Of a stretch of 64,000 nucleotides of DNA, positions 1-10,350 are shown in pieces. A program made the position numbers and the translations under genes. The stretch comes from Colwellia sp. PAMC 20917 (GTDB lineage Bacteria > Pseudomonadota > Gammaproteobacteria > Enterobacterales > Alteromonadaceae), in NCBI RefSeq assembly GCF_001767295.1, contig NZ_CP014944.1, forward strand, positions 992,001 through 1,056,000, written 5' to 3'. The notes beneath the pieces are model-generated. The model was not told the origin of the DNA and ran no database searches. It was given only the letters and a program-made list of their open reading frames with translations. Position 1 is the stretch's first letter. Every line of letters starts with the position of its first letter.

Positions 1-783
1 GAAGATGTTGACGGTTATAAATTATTTACTCACCTATGGCAGCAAGCCCATAAAGACTGGCAGGTAAAAGCAGAAAACCGTGGTCAAGGTACTTTTCACG
101 ACTGGGCCTATTTTCACGGTGGTCGTTGGTCAATAGCCACCAATGGCTGGAATTTTAAGCAAATAACCATTGCCCAATCAGCTGACGTAGAAAAAAACAA
201 AGAGGCTGATGTTGAAAAAAACAAAAACGCATCAGCAAGCGAAGATACCAAAGAAGCTCGTTTGGTTACTAACGCCAAGGAAAAAAATCTACAAGGGGCG
301 ATTATACCGTGGACAAATATTTCACACCCAGACTTTGTAAATGAAAAGGTGGAAGTGGGTGGTTTTCGACTTGCCTATTTAAATAACCCTGATATTGGCG
401 TATTTGCTGATACTAAAAGTTCGGAATATGTGGCTTCATTAACTACACTTTTTCCTAAGCTTAACGTGAGCCAGAGCGTAAAAAAAATAGGTAAAGATCT
501 TTACCGAGTGACCTTAAAAATAAAAAACATCGGCAAACTTCCAACACAAAGTGCCATGGGTAAACTCACCCGTTGGATGCTTCCCGTAAGAGTTCAGTGG
601 AATTTACCCAAAGAGCAATTTATTGGCGGTAGCAAGCGGACATTATTAGCGCCTATTGCCGCTCATGGCGGCCAACAAGAAATCAAGTGGCTGATCAATA
701 CCAAAGGCTTCAATGATGCCTCATTTGAAGTATCCTCACCTGTCATCGATGCGGTGACACAAACCGTTAATTTTGGAGCTTAA
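1..783 (+). CDS. M14-family carboxypeptidase homologue, C-terminal part (5' end outside window)
   Basis: The frame is open from base 1 to the TAA at 781-783, so this is the 3' part of a longer gene. It is a paralogue of the next gene: both share an 'IPWT..SHP/VPWT..KHP' segment followed by 'EVGGF' and a C-terminal beta-rich domain. The DWxY segment near residues 35-55 aligns with the catalytic-Glu region of the neighbour, but the 'TNELW' found there reads 'ATNGWNF' here, so the general-base glutamate appears absent. A charged linker near residues 61-85 contains ADVEKNK twice. It is probably periplasmic like its neighbour, but the signal sequence is not visible. It ends 2 bp before the next ATG, so the two are co-transcribed. 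It may be a pseudoenzyme partner; function not established. Confidence 0.8.
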   Translation, partial: EDVDGYKLFTHLWQQAHKDWQVKAENRGQGTFHDWAYFHGGRWSIATNGWNFKQITIAQSADVEKNKEADVEKNKNASASEDTKEARLVTNAKEKNLQGAIIPWTNISHPDFVNEKVEVGGFRLAYLNNPDIGVFADTKSSEYVASLTTLFPKLNVSQSVKKIGKDLYRVTLKIKNIGKLPTQSAMGKLTRWMLPVRVQWNLPKEQFIGGSKRTLLAPIAAHGGQQEIKWLINTKGFNDASFEVSSPVIDAVTQTVNFGA

Positions 784-785
784 TC

Positions 786-2540
786 ATGAAAAAAATATTG
801 CTCATCTGTATTTTAACGGCCACAGCTTTGTTAACTATAACGGCACAAGCCGCAGACAAACTCACTGGATTACAGGCATTAGGTGCGCCTTTAGACCCAA
901 AAGTAGATATACGCTGGAATCGTTTTTATGACTCAGAAAGTACTATAACGATACTCAAAAAAATAAATAAAGCTTACCCTAAACTTACTCGACTAGAATC
1001 TATTGGTCAGTCTTACGAAGGTCGCGATATTTTTGTTATTAAAATTACCAATTATAACAACGGTGATGATACGACAAAACCGGCGATGTATATTGATGGC
1101 AATATTCATTCTAATGAGATTCAAGGTACAGAGGTTTCTCTTTATACCGCTTGGTATTTAACTGAAAGCTACGGAAAAGTGAAGTGGATCACCGAGCTAC
1201 TTAACGATAAAGCTTTCTATATTGTCCCTACAATTAATCCTGATGGGCGTGACTGGTTTATGAAGCAGGCTAATACTGCGCACTCTCCTCGTTCGGGCAT
1301 GGTACCTACTGACAACGATCTTGACGGTGAAATCGATGAAGATGGTCCAGAAGATCTCAATAATGATGGCCACATTACTCGCATGCGCATTAAAGATAAG
1401 GTACGTGGTACTCATAAAGAAGACGAGAAATACCCAGGTTTAATGGTACCTGTTGAAGAAGGTCAAACTGGCGATTACCGCATGTTAGGAGCTGAAGGTT
1501 ACGACAACGATGGTGACGGTCTTGTCAACGAAGATGGTAAAGGGGTTTACGAATATGATCCTAATCGTGACTGGGCCCATGAATGGGAGCCAGCTTATAT
1601 TCAAAGAGGTGCACGCCGTTACCCTTTTTCATTAAAAGAAACCCGTGCAGTGGCAAAATTTGTTAAAGCTCATCGTAATATTGCTGCCGCGCAAAGTTAC
1701 CATAATACCGGTGGTATGATTTTACGTGGTCCGGGTAAAGCCAATAACAAATATACCCGTTCTGATATTAGCGTCTATGATTTTATCGCCAACCAAGGTG
1801 AGCAAATACTACCCAATTATCGCTACCTCGTCGCTTGGAAAGATCTTTATCAAGTCTACGGTGGAGAATTTGATTGGTTTTATGGCAACAACGGTATTAT
1901 GGCATTTACGAATGAACTTTGGACATCGGCTAATATGTTTCGTCCAAACGATAAAACAAGCGATAAATTAGGCAATCAAAATCACAACTTCAATAAGCAT
2001 ATTTTATTTGGTGATGCTTTTGTTCCTTGGACTAAAGTAAAGCATCCAATTTATGGCGATATAGAAGTCGGCGGTTTTAAGAAGAATTTTGGTAGAACGC
2101 CCCCTTCTTTCCTATTAGAAGAAGAAGCACACCGAAATATGGCCTTTACCTTATTTCACGCTTACCATATGCCACAGTTAGAAGTAACTCGTTCATCAAC
2201 GCGTAAGCTCAGTAATGGTTTGTATGAAATAACGGTTAATATTGCTAATGAGCGAGCAATTCCGACAAGATTATCACAAGACATTAATAATAATTTGTCG
2301 TTTGAAGACCGCATATCGATTCTCTCTGACGACTTTTCAATATTAAGTGGGTTAACCGTTATTAGTGAAGGTGCCAACACACATACTGATCACGACTTAA
2401 ACCCAGCAACGATTAAAGTCGCCACGCTTGCGGGTCACTCAACAACCATAGTGAAATGGATTGTCGATGGCAAAGGTACTTATAAAGTGACGGTAGACTC
2501 AGAGAAAGGCGGCAAGCACAGTAAAACGTTTAAGTTTTAA
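786..2540 (+). CDS. secreted zinc carboxypeptidase, peptidase family M14
   Basis: A 584-residue protein with a Sec signal peptide (cleavage likely after TAQA, about residue 22). Family M14 residues are visible: HxxE zinc ligands H108 and E111 in NIHSNE, the substrate-binding NR pair at 260-261, the third zinc ligand H306 in SYHNTGG, and the catalytic glutamate E377 in FTNELW. Residues about 176-250 carry two insertions rich in DxDxDG-type motifs (DNDLDG, DLNNDG, DNDGDG), which resemble calcium-binding loops. A C-terminal beta-type domain follows the catalytic core. It probably trims peptides in the periplasm or outside the cell. It follows the truncated paralogue by 2 bp and is followed by an intrinsic terminator. 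Confidence 0.9.
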   Translation: MKKILLICILTATALLTITAQAADKLTGLQALGAPLDPKVDIRWNRFYDSESTITILKKINKAYPKLTRLESIGQSYEGRDIFVIKITNYNNGDDTTKPAMYIDGNIHSNEIQGTEVSLYTAWYLTESYGKVKWITELLNDKAFYIVPTINPDGRDWFMKQANTAHSPRSGMVPTDNDLDGEIDEDGPEDLNNDGHITRMRIKDKVRGTHKEDEKYPGLMVPVEEGQTGDYRMLGAEGYDNDGDGLVNEDGKGVYEYDPNRDWAHEWEPAYIQRGARRYPFSLKETRAVAKFVKAHRNIAAAQSYHNTGGMILRGPGKANNKYTRSDISVYDFIANQGEQILPNYRYLVAWKDLYQVYGGEFDWFYGNNGIMAFTNELWTSANMFRPNDKTSDKLGNQNHNFNKHILFGDAFVPWTKVKHPIYGDIEVGGFKKNFGRTPPSFLLEEEAHRNMAFTLFHAYHMPQLEVTRSSTRKLSNGLYEITVNIANERAIPTRLSQDINNNLSFEDRISILSDDFSILSGLTVISEGANTHTDHDLNPATIKVATLAGHSTTIVKWIVDGKGTYKVTVDSEKGGKHSKTFKF

Positions 2541-2583
2541 CAAAAAATATAAAGGTAATATTCTGCTAATAACATAGTAATGT

Positions 2584-2607
2584 AAAACCGGCCTCTGTCG
2601 GTTTTTT
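2584..2607 (+). terminator. intrinsic terminator after the M14 pair
   Basis: The arms AAAACCG (2584-2590) and CGGTTTT (2599-2605) form a hairpin followed by a T-run. It lies 44 bp after the M14 stop codon. Confidence 0.8.
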
Positions 2608-2832
2608 ATTAGCCGTTATTTAACACTTCTCTCCTCTAGTGAAGTGCTAAAAATATTATAATACGCCTTACATACGAAACAGCATTGTTGGCATCAAAGC
2701 TTAGTCACCTTAAGCTGCTGACTTAATGATTGAACAGTTAATAAAAATTATTATTTCTTAGTCGTTAATACCTGATAATATTTGATAACTTAGTATATTT
2801 TCAAAAAATTAAAATAAAATAAGAAGTCTTTT

Positions 2833-3492
2833 ATGAATAATATGAAAAACATCATCACCAGTCTTTTGTTAATCATGATACTGGCCGCATGTTGCGGAAT
2901 AGATCCCGCATTAAACACTATTGATAGATTTATTACTAAACAAGCGGTTGATAAAACAAACCCTGCTTGGAAAACGACGTTAAGTAAACCGCCATTACTG
3001 ACCTTCACCGAAGGGAAAGATTACTTTTGGGAGCTGCAAACAAACCAAGGTAATCTGACCATCAAGCTATTCACTGACTCTGCGCCTATGCATGCTTCTA
3101 GTACTATTTACTTAACTAAATTGGGTTTCTATGATGAGCTAAGTTTTCATCGTGTTATTCCTGGCTTTATGGCACAAGGTGGCGATCCATTGGGTAATGG
3201 CACGGGCAACCCAGGTTATAAATACGATGGCGAATTTAATAGTGACATAGGCCACAGTGAACCGGGTATGTTAAGTATGGCAAATTCAGGTCCAAGTACT
3301 GATGGCAGTCAATTTTTCATTACTTTTAACGCGACACCTCATTTAGACGGTAATCATACTGTTTTTGGTAAAGTAGTGACTGATTTAGAAGATAGCTTAA
3401 CTAAAATTGAAGCCTTAGGTAGCCGAAGAGGTAAAACTAGAGAAGCGGTCAACATCATTAAAGCGTCGATCCGTATTGCTGACAAAGAATAA
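2833..3492 (+). CDS. cyclophilin-type peptidyl-prolyl isomerase, lipoprotein
   Basis: A 219-residue protein. The N-terminus is a lipoprotein signal with the lipobox LAAC at residues 17-20, so it is likely anchored in the envelope. The rest is a cyclophilin domain: [15 protein letters not shown], then [20 protein letters not shown], then [12 protein letters not shown], covering the catalytic Arg, Phe and Gln regions. It should catalyse cis-trans isomerisation of Xaa-Pro bonds in folding envelope proteins. The ATG at 2833 has a weak AAGAAG box about 10 bp upstream; the ATG at 2842 is an alternative. Spacing on both sides suggests a single-gene unit. Confidence 0.9.
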   Translation: MNNMKNIITSLLLIMILAACCGIDPALNTIDRFITKQAVDKTNPAWKTTLSKPPLLTFTEGKDYFWELQTNQGNLTIKLFTDSAPMHASSTIYLTKLGFYDELSFHRVIPGFMAQGGDPLGNGTGNPGYKYDGEFNSDIGHSEPGMLSMANSGPSTDGSQFFITFNATPHLDGNHTVFGKVVTDLEDSLTKIEALGSRRGKTREAVNIIKASIRIADKE

Positions 3493-3819
3493 CTTAATAT
3501 TAATTCTTGCTGAACACATCAGATTGACCCGTGAGTAATAATCGCTTATTGGTGTTATCGGCAGATCAAAAAAATTAATGTTCAAGATATGCATTCACGC
3601 TTAAAAGCCATGAATAAAACAGTCTTCACCTTGATATAAGTAAACATTATTATGTCTCAAGAAAAATAACTCACCTTTACTAAATGGCTATTATTTATTA
3701 ACAAATTAAGATAGCCATTAACGTCTCTTTCTGACCATTTATTGTTCTACATCATATTTTTATTAAAGTTGAGTACTATAATATTTTTTACAATGTATTA
3801 ACTTAAAGAAAGGTCACTA
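3493..3819. other. intergenic, no gene seen
   Basis: 327 bp of AT-rich DNA between the cyclophilin and the alcohol dehydrogenase. The only identifiable element is the AAAGAAAGG ribosome-binding site just before 3820. It must hold the adh promoter, but no confident -35/-10 pair was found. Confidence 0.5.
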
Positions 3820-4830
3820 ATGAAAGCAGCTGTTATTCATCAATTCAAAGACAAGCTCGAGATTAAACAACTTGATAAGCCTACAATTTCGAGTCATGAA
3901 GTTTTAGTAAAGGTTCATGCTTGTGGTGTATGTCATACCGACTTACATGCGTGTCATGGTGATTGGCCAGTAAAGCCTAAGATGCCACTTGTTCCGGGCC
4001 ATGAAGGTGTTGGAGAAATCGTTGAAGTAGGCGAGCAAGTTAAACACCTTAATCTTGGTGACCGTGTAGGTATTCCATGGTTGTATAATGCTTGTGGATA
4101 TTGTGATTACTGCTTATCTGGTAATGAAAACCTCTGTTTGTTACAGCAAAATGCAGGGTACTCTGTTGATGGGAGTTATGCAGAATACTGTAAAGCAGAT
4201 GGTAACTATGTGGTAAAAATACCCGACGGGATCAGCTATGTAGATGCTGCCCCCTTGTTTTGCGCAGGTGTTACAACTTATAAAGCATTAAAAGTATCTA
4301 CGGCTAAACCAGGTGAATGGGTAGCTATTTTTGGTATTGGTGGCTTAGGGCATTTAGCTGTGCAATATGCTGTAGCAATGGGCTTAAATGTCATCGCTAT
4401 TGATACTGGCACTGAAAAATTGAAATTGGCTAAAGATTTGGGTGCCTCTTTTTGTTTAGATTTCAAGTGTGATGATGTTGTAGCAAGAGTTTTAGCTGAA
4501 ACAGGCGGCGTTCATGCCAGTATTTGTACCGCTGTTAGTAAAAGTGGCTTTGAACAAAGTTACCAAGTTATTCGTCGTGGGGGTAAGTGTGTACTAGTTG
4601 GCTTACCCGCCGAAGATATGCCGTTACCTATATTTGATACTGTTTTAAATGGTGTTAGCGTTGTCGGCTCTATTGTGGGTACGCGTAAAGATTTAGTTGA
4701 ATGCTTAGATTTTGCCGCTAGAGGAAAAGTTAAAGCGATCACCATTGAAAAGTCACTAGAAGATATTAATGATATCTTTGAAGATATGATCAACGGCGAA
4801 ATTACCGGTCGAGTGGTTATGAAGTTTTAA
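3820..4830 (+). CDS. adhP: zinc-dependent alcohol dehydrogenase (AdhP type)
   Basis: A 336-residue medium-chain dehydrogenase. The catalytic zinc region is [16 protein letters not shown] followed by [12 protein letters not shown]. The structural zinc site has four cysteines in [15 protein letters not shown]. The NAD-binding fold shows [13 protein letters not shown] near residue 170. It should interconvert primary alcohols and aldehydes with NAD. The start has a good AAAGG ribosome-binding site. It stands alone and ends at a bidirectional terminator shared with the convergent peptidase gene. The symbol is by family resemblance; the physiological substrate is not determined. Confidence 0.88.
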   Translation: MKAAVIHQFKDKLEIKQLDKPTISSHEVLVKVHACGVCHTDLHACHGDWPVKPKMPLVPGHEGVGEIVEVGEQVKHLNLGDRVGIPWLYNACGYCDYCLSGNENLCLLQQNAGYSVDGSYAEYCKADGNYVVKIPDGISYVDAAPLFCAGVTTYKALKVSTAKPGEWVAIFGIGGLGHLAVQYAVAMGLNVIAIDTGTEKLKLAKDLGASFCLDFKCDDVVARVLAETGGVHASICTAVSKSGFEQSYQVIRRGGKCVLVGLPAEDMPLPIFDTVLNGVSVVGSIVGTRKDLVECLDFAARGKVKAITIEKSLEDINDIFEDMINGEITGRVVMKF

Positions 4831-4980
4831 TCATTTCTATCTAGGTATAGGCATTTGCAACTAACGCTGCAATATTTTTGGTAACTTGAGTTGGAAAATT
4901 ATAATCACCGTTTATTAGTCCAATAACAGATATATCTAAACTCGATGCATAAAGCACAATTAATCGTTATTAATAAATAA

Positions 4981-5005
4981 AAAAACCGGCAGATGCCGGT
5001 TTTTT
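4981..5005. terminator. bidirectional terminator between adhP and the M16 peptidase
   Basis: The stem AAAAACCGGC / GCCGGTTTTT is flanked by A- and T-runs on both sides, which suits termination of both converging genes. Confidence 0.8.
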
Positions 5006-5096
5006 ATTTTTAACTACATGCGTTATTCTTATTAAGTTATTTGTAATCTTCAATAAGATAATAACGAATATCTATTAAAGTGAACGTAAACGCAAT

Positions 5097-7988
5097 TTAT
5101 TGAAAAACATCATCTATTGCAATCACTTCAACATTTTTCGACGGCAGTGTTAACTTGTAACTTTCGATGATTTTATCGGTCGCTAAAAGCTCTGCTGGCT
5201 TATCACTGTTATATGTTAACGGTGATACTTGTTCAGACAACAAACGTTGCTTCATGTCTTTACCATCGCCTGAAATGAAAACATAATGAATATCATCTGT
5301 TTGTAAGTTTTCTTTGATAACACGATTAACATCATCTAATGATAGTTTTGCAAATTGATCGCGAACGTACTTAACAAACTCTTCTGTTTGATAAAACTCA
5401 CTATCAAGTGCATAACCTAACTGCTGATCTTGGCTAGCCACTAATTGCGGTGCATAGTTCGTTAAGTAATTACGTGTTGCTTGAAAGTCTTTTTCGCTCA
5501 TACCCTTTTCAATCAAGTTGTCCAATTCATACAAAGCGGCACGCGTTGCAAAATGAGCATCATTATTTGAACGTAAAGGACGCAACCACACTTGAAAAAT
5601 TTGACTAGAACGACCTAAATTTGCATCAGGTTTAGTTTGGTACATCCCTCGTGGAAAATATTCAATATAAGAATAATCACCATAGTTCATGCCACGCGCT
5701 TGACGAATTTGTTGATACAAGTAGCTGTTAGAACTACGATGTTCACCAAAGTATGAACGCACTAACCAAAGAGCCGCCCAGTCTTTATCACTGCGGATAG
5801 TATCAATGGGAAAACCAAAAGATACTGCTGTAGATTGCGCACTTTTTTCTATAATTGTCGCATGATGACCTTTTAAAACCGGTGCTTTAGCAATCGTTAA
5901 GCGCTTTTCATCACCGACGGGTAAAGTCGCTAAATCTGTCATTAATTGTGCTTTTAAAGCACTAGGCATAGCGCCAGTTATACCTAAGTTTAATTTTGCT
6001 TGGGTAAGTTGAGTGTTGTAGAACGCTTTAACATCTTCAAGAGTAATTGCGGCTAAATCAGACAAATCACCACTATTGTAGTTTTCGTAAACATGCCCTT
6101 GATAAAGTTCGCTATAAAGCACCTCTTTACCTAATTCTTCATCATTAGAAGATTTAAGACCTGATTTAATACCGTCAACAAGCTCTTTTTTCAGACGCTT
6201 AAAATCGTCTTCACGCCATCCTGGATTCAGTAATTGATCGCTAATAAGTTCGTACCACTGAGTAGCATTATCTTTATGCACCCGGCCAGTAAATGACATC
6301 ATTTCTTTATCAAGCTGCGACGAAAATCGTCCAGCTAAAGGGTATAAACCTTTCTTAATGTCTTGATAGCTTTTTGTTGCCGAGCCGCCTTGAGTTAACA
6401 TACGAGCAGTTAAAGCCGCTACCCCTTTTTTACCAACGGGATCTGCTGCAGCACCGGTATAAAATAGGAAATTAACATCAATCAACGGTGAGTCATTGGT
6501 CTTATCTAATACCGTAAACTGTGGAGTACTCGGCTGCGCATTTTTCATAACTATTTTTGCAACAGCGCCATTTAAGTCAACTTCTTGTTCAAAGTCGGCA
6601 ATCTCATCTAATGCTGATAAAGTCACTGTTGTACGGTTTTCATCAATAAAATATTCATTAGCAATACGTTGAATATCTTCAGCTGTAATATTGTCAAAGC
6701 TATTGTAGAGGTGATTAATCGTTTCGGGATCGCGATCAAAATGCATATAACTCGCCAATGTTGAAGCGATAGACTCTGATGAATCTAAACTATTAACAAA
6801 ACTATATTTTAAGTTAGACTTTAAGTTATCAAGTTTTTCTGAAGAAACGAGCTCAGTTCTTACTTGTGCGTAAGTACGGTTTACTGCATCACGAACCGTT
6901 GCTAGGTCTTTTTCATCATTCACTTTGATAAATACGTGACGTAAGCCAGCATCTTTTGTTTCAGGGTTGTAGTTAAACATTTGGCTAGCCAACTGCTTAT
7001 CAACAACGAGTTCTTGATACAATGCTGAGTTGTTGGAAAAATATAATTCAGAAATTAAATCTAAAGCCGCGCGATCTTTTTTCTTGGGTTGCCAATCAGC
7101 ACCTTTATAAGAAACGAGTAACCAGTGACCCGGTAAGCCATCGAATTTTTCATGAACATATTTCGCAGCTTCCTGTTTTGGCTCAGGTGCTATAGTGCTA
7201 ACAAAATCACCTTTTTGCCAATTTCCCCAATGCTTCTCGACCATGGCCATTGTTGCTTCTGGTTCAACATCACCGACAATTACTAAAGAAACGTATTCTG
7301 GCTTATAGAATTGTTTAAAGAACTGTTCACCGTATGCAACTTGATCAGGCATTGCTTCTACATCTTCAAAGAAGCCCATAGTGGTATGCTTATAAGTATG
7401 AGTATCGAATGCTTCTTTTCGCACCGCCGCTAACAACTTTCGAGTTGGATTAGCATTATTTTTTAAATACTCACCTTTAACCGTTAAGGCTTCTGTTTTA
7501 AATTGTGCTTCGGTGTACTTTAGGTTTTTAAAGTGATCCGCTTGAATCTCTAATACTTTATCTAAATGATCTTTAGAAAAATCTAAATGATAGTTAGTGT
7601 AATCGTTGGTGGTGTAAGCACCGTTATCAACACCGGCATTCTTAAATAAATCGGCATAAACAGCTTGCGGAAATTTTTCAGAACCTTTAAACATCATATG
7701 TTCAAAGAAGTGGGCAAAGCCTGTTTTACCTACTTCATTTTCATCGCGAGAACCTACAGACACGGGTATTTGTACTGAAACAAGATCTGGATAGTCTGTT
7801 TTTACCACTAAGACACGTAAGCCATTAGCCAACTCTTTGAACAAGTATTTTTGGCTAAAGACTTTGTTTACACTCTCTTGGCTTGATTGCTGTGACATAC
7901 TATTGCCAGAGTCGCTACTGGTTGCCATACAGGCGGATAACGTTAAACTTGCAGCTATGACAGCCGCTAAATATTTCTTTTTCATCAT
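5097..7988 (-). CDS. M16-family zinc metallopeptidase, lipoprotein
   Basis: A 963-residue protein with a lipoprotein signal (lipobox LSAC, Cys20). The inverted zinc motif HFFEH is at residues 93-97, and the distal zinc ligand is E173 in KGEYLKN, the usual spacing for M16. The length fits a two-repeat (N-active, C-inactive) clam-shell peptidase such as pitrilysin or PqqL-type proteins. It is probably an envelope-bound peptidase degrading short peptides. AAGGGAA precedes the paired ATG codons at 7988/7985. It is monocistronic and converges on adhP. Whether it belongs to the core genome or to the accessory region to its right cannot be decided here. Confidence 0.9.
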   Translation of the reverse strand: MMKKKYLAAVIAASLTLSACMATSSDSGNSMSQQSSQESVNKVFSQKYLFKELANGLRVLVVKTDYPDLVSVQIPVSVGSRDENEVGKTGFAHFFEHMMFKGSEKFPQAVYADLFKNAGVDNGAYTTNDYTNYHLDFSKDHLDKVLEIQADHFKNLKYTEAQFKTEALTVKGEYLKNNANPTRKLLAAVRKEAFDTHTYKHTTMGFFEDVEAMPDQVAYGEQFFKQFYKPEYVSLVIVGDVEPEATMAMVEKHWGNWQKGDFVSTIAPEPKQEAAKYVHEKFDGLPGHWLLVSYKGADWQPKKKDRAALDLISELYFSNNSALYQELVVDKQLASQMFNYNPETKDAGLRHVFIKVNDEKDLATVRDAVNRTYAQVRTELVSSEKLDNLKSNLKYSFVNSLDSSESIASTLASYMHFDRDPETINHLYNSFDNITAEDIQRIANEYFIDENRTTVTLSALDEIADFEQEVDLNGAVAKIVMKNAQPSTPQFTVLDKTNDSPLIDVNFLFYTGAAADPVGKKGVAALTARMLTQGGSATKSYQDIKKGLYPLAGRFSSQLDKEMMSFTGRVHKDNATQWYELISDQLLNPGWREDDFKRLKKELVDGIKSGLKSSNDEELGKEVLYSELYQGHVYENYNSGDLSDLAAITLEDVKAFYNTQLTQAKLNLGITGAMPSALKAQLMTDLATLPVGDEKRLTIAKAPVLKGHHATIIEKSAQSTAVSFGFPIDTIRSDKDWAALWLVRSYFGEHRSSNSYLYQQIRQARGMNYGDYSYIEYFPRGMYQTKPDANLGRSSQIFQVWLRPLRSNNDAHFATRAALYELDNLIEKGMSEKDFQATRNYLTNYAPQLVASQDQQLGYALDSEFYQTEEFVKYVRDQFAKLSLDDVNRVIKENLQTDDIHYVFISGDGKDMKQRLLSEQVSPLTYNSDKPAELLATDKIIESYKLTLPSKNVEVIAIDDVFQ

Positions 7989-8481
7989 AGTTCCCTTTAT
8001 TTTTATTGCTGTATTTTATGTAACTCTGAGAATTTTTTCATTAAATTTTTGAGGATAAGCCGCTACATCATGTAACAAAATAAGTACGGGTTATAAATAA
8101 AGGAATAAAATGGGAAGGCAATTATTTTCTGTTTGGGCTGTTTATATTTAATTGGCGTTTTTTAGGCGCATTGTTGCTGTAAAGATAGCACTAACAAAAA
8201 GTGCCAAGCCTATTTTTCTCACACATAATCATTAACGTTAGCGATAAAACCCTTCTAGATTGATTAACTATGCTGATTAACCTTGCCACCCATAATAATG
8301 GCTAAGTTCTTTGCACACTTAAGTAGGTATTATGTTTATTATGAGGAGTAAAACTAATCTGAGTTAATTAATTTCTCTATTTCAACCATATTGTCTAATA
8401 TAAGATCAACGACCTAAAGGCTCACGCTGTGCGTAAAATAACTTAATGCGTTATTTTTTCTAGTACCTACTTGTATCTAGA
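7989..8481. other. intergenic with one solo REP-like copy
   Basis: 493 bp without a convincing gene. It holds the promoter region of the M16 gene and a single copy of the 13-bp sequence that borders the two REP-associated transposase units (8286-8298). No transposon left end could be recognised here, although one for the upstream Tn7-like copy was looked for. Confidence 0.5.
8286..8298. repeat. solo copy of the REP-like border sequence
   Basis: CCACCCATAATAA is identical to the left border of both transposase units (10351-10363 and 22524-22536) and inverted relative to their right borders. It occurs here without a transposase. Confidence 0.6.
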
Positions 8482-10239
8482 TTAACTCTTTTGGTCGCTT
8501 TGTAAGAGCTTTGAAATGGTTCGATATAATAGATTCATATCTACAGGCTTAGGGATAAAGTCATTCATTCCGTTTGCTAGGTAGTGTTCTATATCACCTT
8601 TCATTACGTTTGCGGTGAATGCAATTATGGGCTTATTAAATTGCTTATTCCTGAGTTCAATACTTGCTGTAACACCATCCATCTCTGGCATTTGAATATC
8701 CATTAATATAATATCTGGGGTAAAATCAAAGGCTAAGTCTACGGCTTCTTTACCATTATTTACACAGTGCAATAATGCATGAGTCGGCTTTAACATGGCA
8801 CAAATTATTTTTTGATTAATTCTATTATCTTCTGCAATTAATATTCTTTTATTTGACCAGTCTGGTGCTAAGTCGTTAACGGTAAATTTTGGATGTTTAG
8901 CTGCCACTAAAGGTGAGATAATAGGTCTAGATTTAGATTTAATTGTAAAAATGAATGTTGACCCTTCCCCTTTTTTACTGGTGACTGTTAAATTACCTCC
9001 CATTAATGTTGCTAAGCGTTTTGCAATTGATAGACCTAGCCCAGTTCCACCAAACTTCCTAGTGATCGACGCATCTGCTTGGCTAAAATTTTGGAAAAGA
9101 TTATTGATTTCTTCTGTGCTCATGCCTATACCTGTATCAGTCACTTCTGAAGTTAGGTACGACACTCCACTGATGCTCTTTTGAGTAATATAAACATTAA
9201 TGGCACCGGTATCAGTAAACTTAACTGCATTGGTTACAAGATTAAGTAATACCTGATAAAAACGAGTAGGGTCACCTGTCCACAACGTATTTTTACTGGT
9301 TTTATTGATAAAATTGAGCGATATACCTTTCATATCTATATCTAACTCTACGTTTGAATAGATTGAATCTAGAATAGGCTGTAGTTCAAATTCGATATTT
9401 TCAATGTCTAATTTATTTGCTTCTATTTTTGAAAAATCTAAAATATCATTCAAAATTCTTAATAAATTTTTGGCTGAAAAAATGGCGGTGTCGATCAGGG
9501 TGTTTTGTTTTTCGTTGGGATGTTCTAAACGCAATAACTGCATCACCCCCAATACACCATTCATAGGGGTTCTTATTTCATGAGACATATTAGCTAGAAA
9601 CTGCGATTTTATTTCACTAGCTTCTTCTGCTTTAATTTTTTCAGCTTCGTAAGCCTTTGTTCTTAATTTAACTTGTTTATCTAACTCAGTTAATGATTGT
9701 TGATACTGAGAAGACATAAATGTCAGCACAATATATAAATTTGTCGCGACAAAAATCGTGGTACCCAACATGAGTAACCATGCATTAACAGAAGTATGAT
9801 ACTCCTGAGCATTGACTATATAAGTAAGATGGCCGGTAATATAAGCAATGCCAATAGACGTAATAATGATAAATCCAACAGCAATACTTATTAATGCAGA
9901 AATACGATCAAAAAGTAAACTGCATAAAGCAGTGTACATAATCATCAGTAATATCCCTGCACCAAATAAACCAAATTGAATCATGCCGCCAATGGCTAAT
10001 AATAGAAAACAACTGGTAATGAAATAAGCTTTTATTTTGTAGAAGACTTGCTGACGAAAAACTAATATAGCTGCTGAAATAAGGTACATACTAATTTGAA
10101 TGCCCATTATGGGCTGGAAACCAATATTAGAAATTCTAAGAAGAGAGCTAATTAAGGCCGGAGTGGAAAATATTATAATCACTAATAGTAATCGATTAGC
10201 CAGATTATTATTAATTTCCATACTCGGTGTGTTTAACAT
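8482..10239 (-). CDS. membrane hybrid sensor histidine kinase with receiver domain
   Basis: A 585-residue protein. About six hydrophobic segments span residues 15-178 with no obvious periplasmic sensor domain, followed by a coiled coil (180-212). The HisKA box is FLANMSHEIRTPMNG with phospho-acceptor H220. The ATPase domain shows DTGIGM and GTGLGLSIAKRLA. A C-terminal receiver domain (about 465-580) has D514 in LMDIQMPEMDG and the conserved lysine K564. The stimulus is not predictable and no response regulator with an output domain lies next to it. It borders the duplicated transposon block and could be its cargo, but no transposon boundary was found on its left. Confidence 0.9.
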   Translation of the reverse strand: MLNTPSMEINNNLANRLLLVIIIFSTPALISSLLRISNIGFQPIMGIQISMYLISAAILVFRQQVFYKIKAYFITSCFLLLAIGGMIQFGLFGAGILLMIMYTALCSLLFDRISALISIAVGFIIITSIGIAYITGHLTYIVNAQEYHTSVNAWLLMLGTTIFVATNLYIVLTFMSSQYQQSLTELDKQVKLRTKAYEAEKIKAEEASEIKSQFLANMSHEIRTPMNGVLGVMQLLRLEHPNEKQNTLIDTAIFSAKNLLRILNDILDFSKIEANKLDIENIEFELQPILDSIYSNVELDIDMKGISLNFINKTSKNTLWTGDPTRFYQVLLNLVTNAVKFTDTGAINVYITQKSISGVSYLTSEVTDTGIGMSTEEINNLFQNFSQADASITRKFGGTGLGLSIAKRLATLMGGNLTVTSKKGEGSTFIFTIKSKSRPIISPLVAAKHPKFTVNDLAPDWSNKRILIAEDNRINQKIICAMLKPTHALLHCVNNGKEAVDLAFDFTPDIILMDIQMPEMDGVTASIELRNKQFNKPIIAFTANVMKGDIEHYLANGMNDFIPKPVDMNLLYRTISKLLQSDQKS

Positions 10240-10350
10240 TAATTCGCGGCCTTAATAAATAATCTTTTATATATGTGAACAATATTAACTTAATTGTATT
10301 TGTGTATAGTCATTTAAGCAAAATTTGAAGTAATAAATAAAATGACTATG

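Noticed and set aside
7989-8481. Left end of the first Tn7-like element
   Set aside because: GTTAATTAATTTCTC near 8362 resembles the motif only in its TTAATTAA core and has no tip or companion sites.
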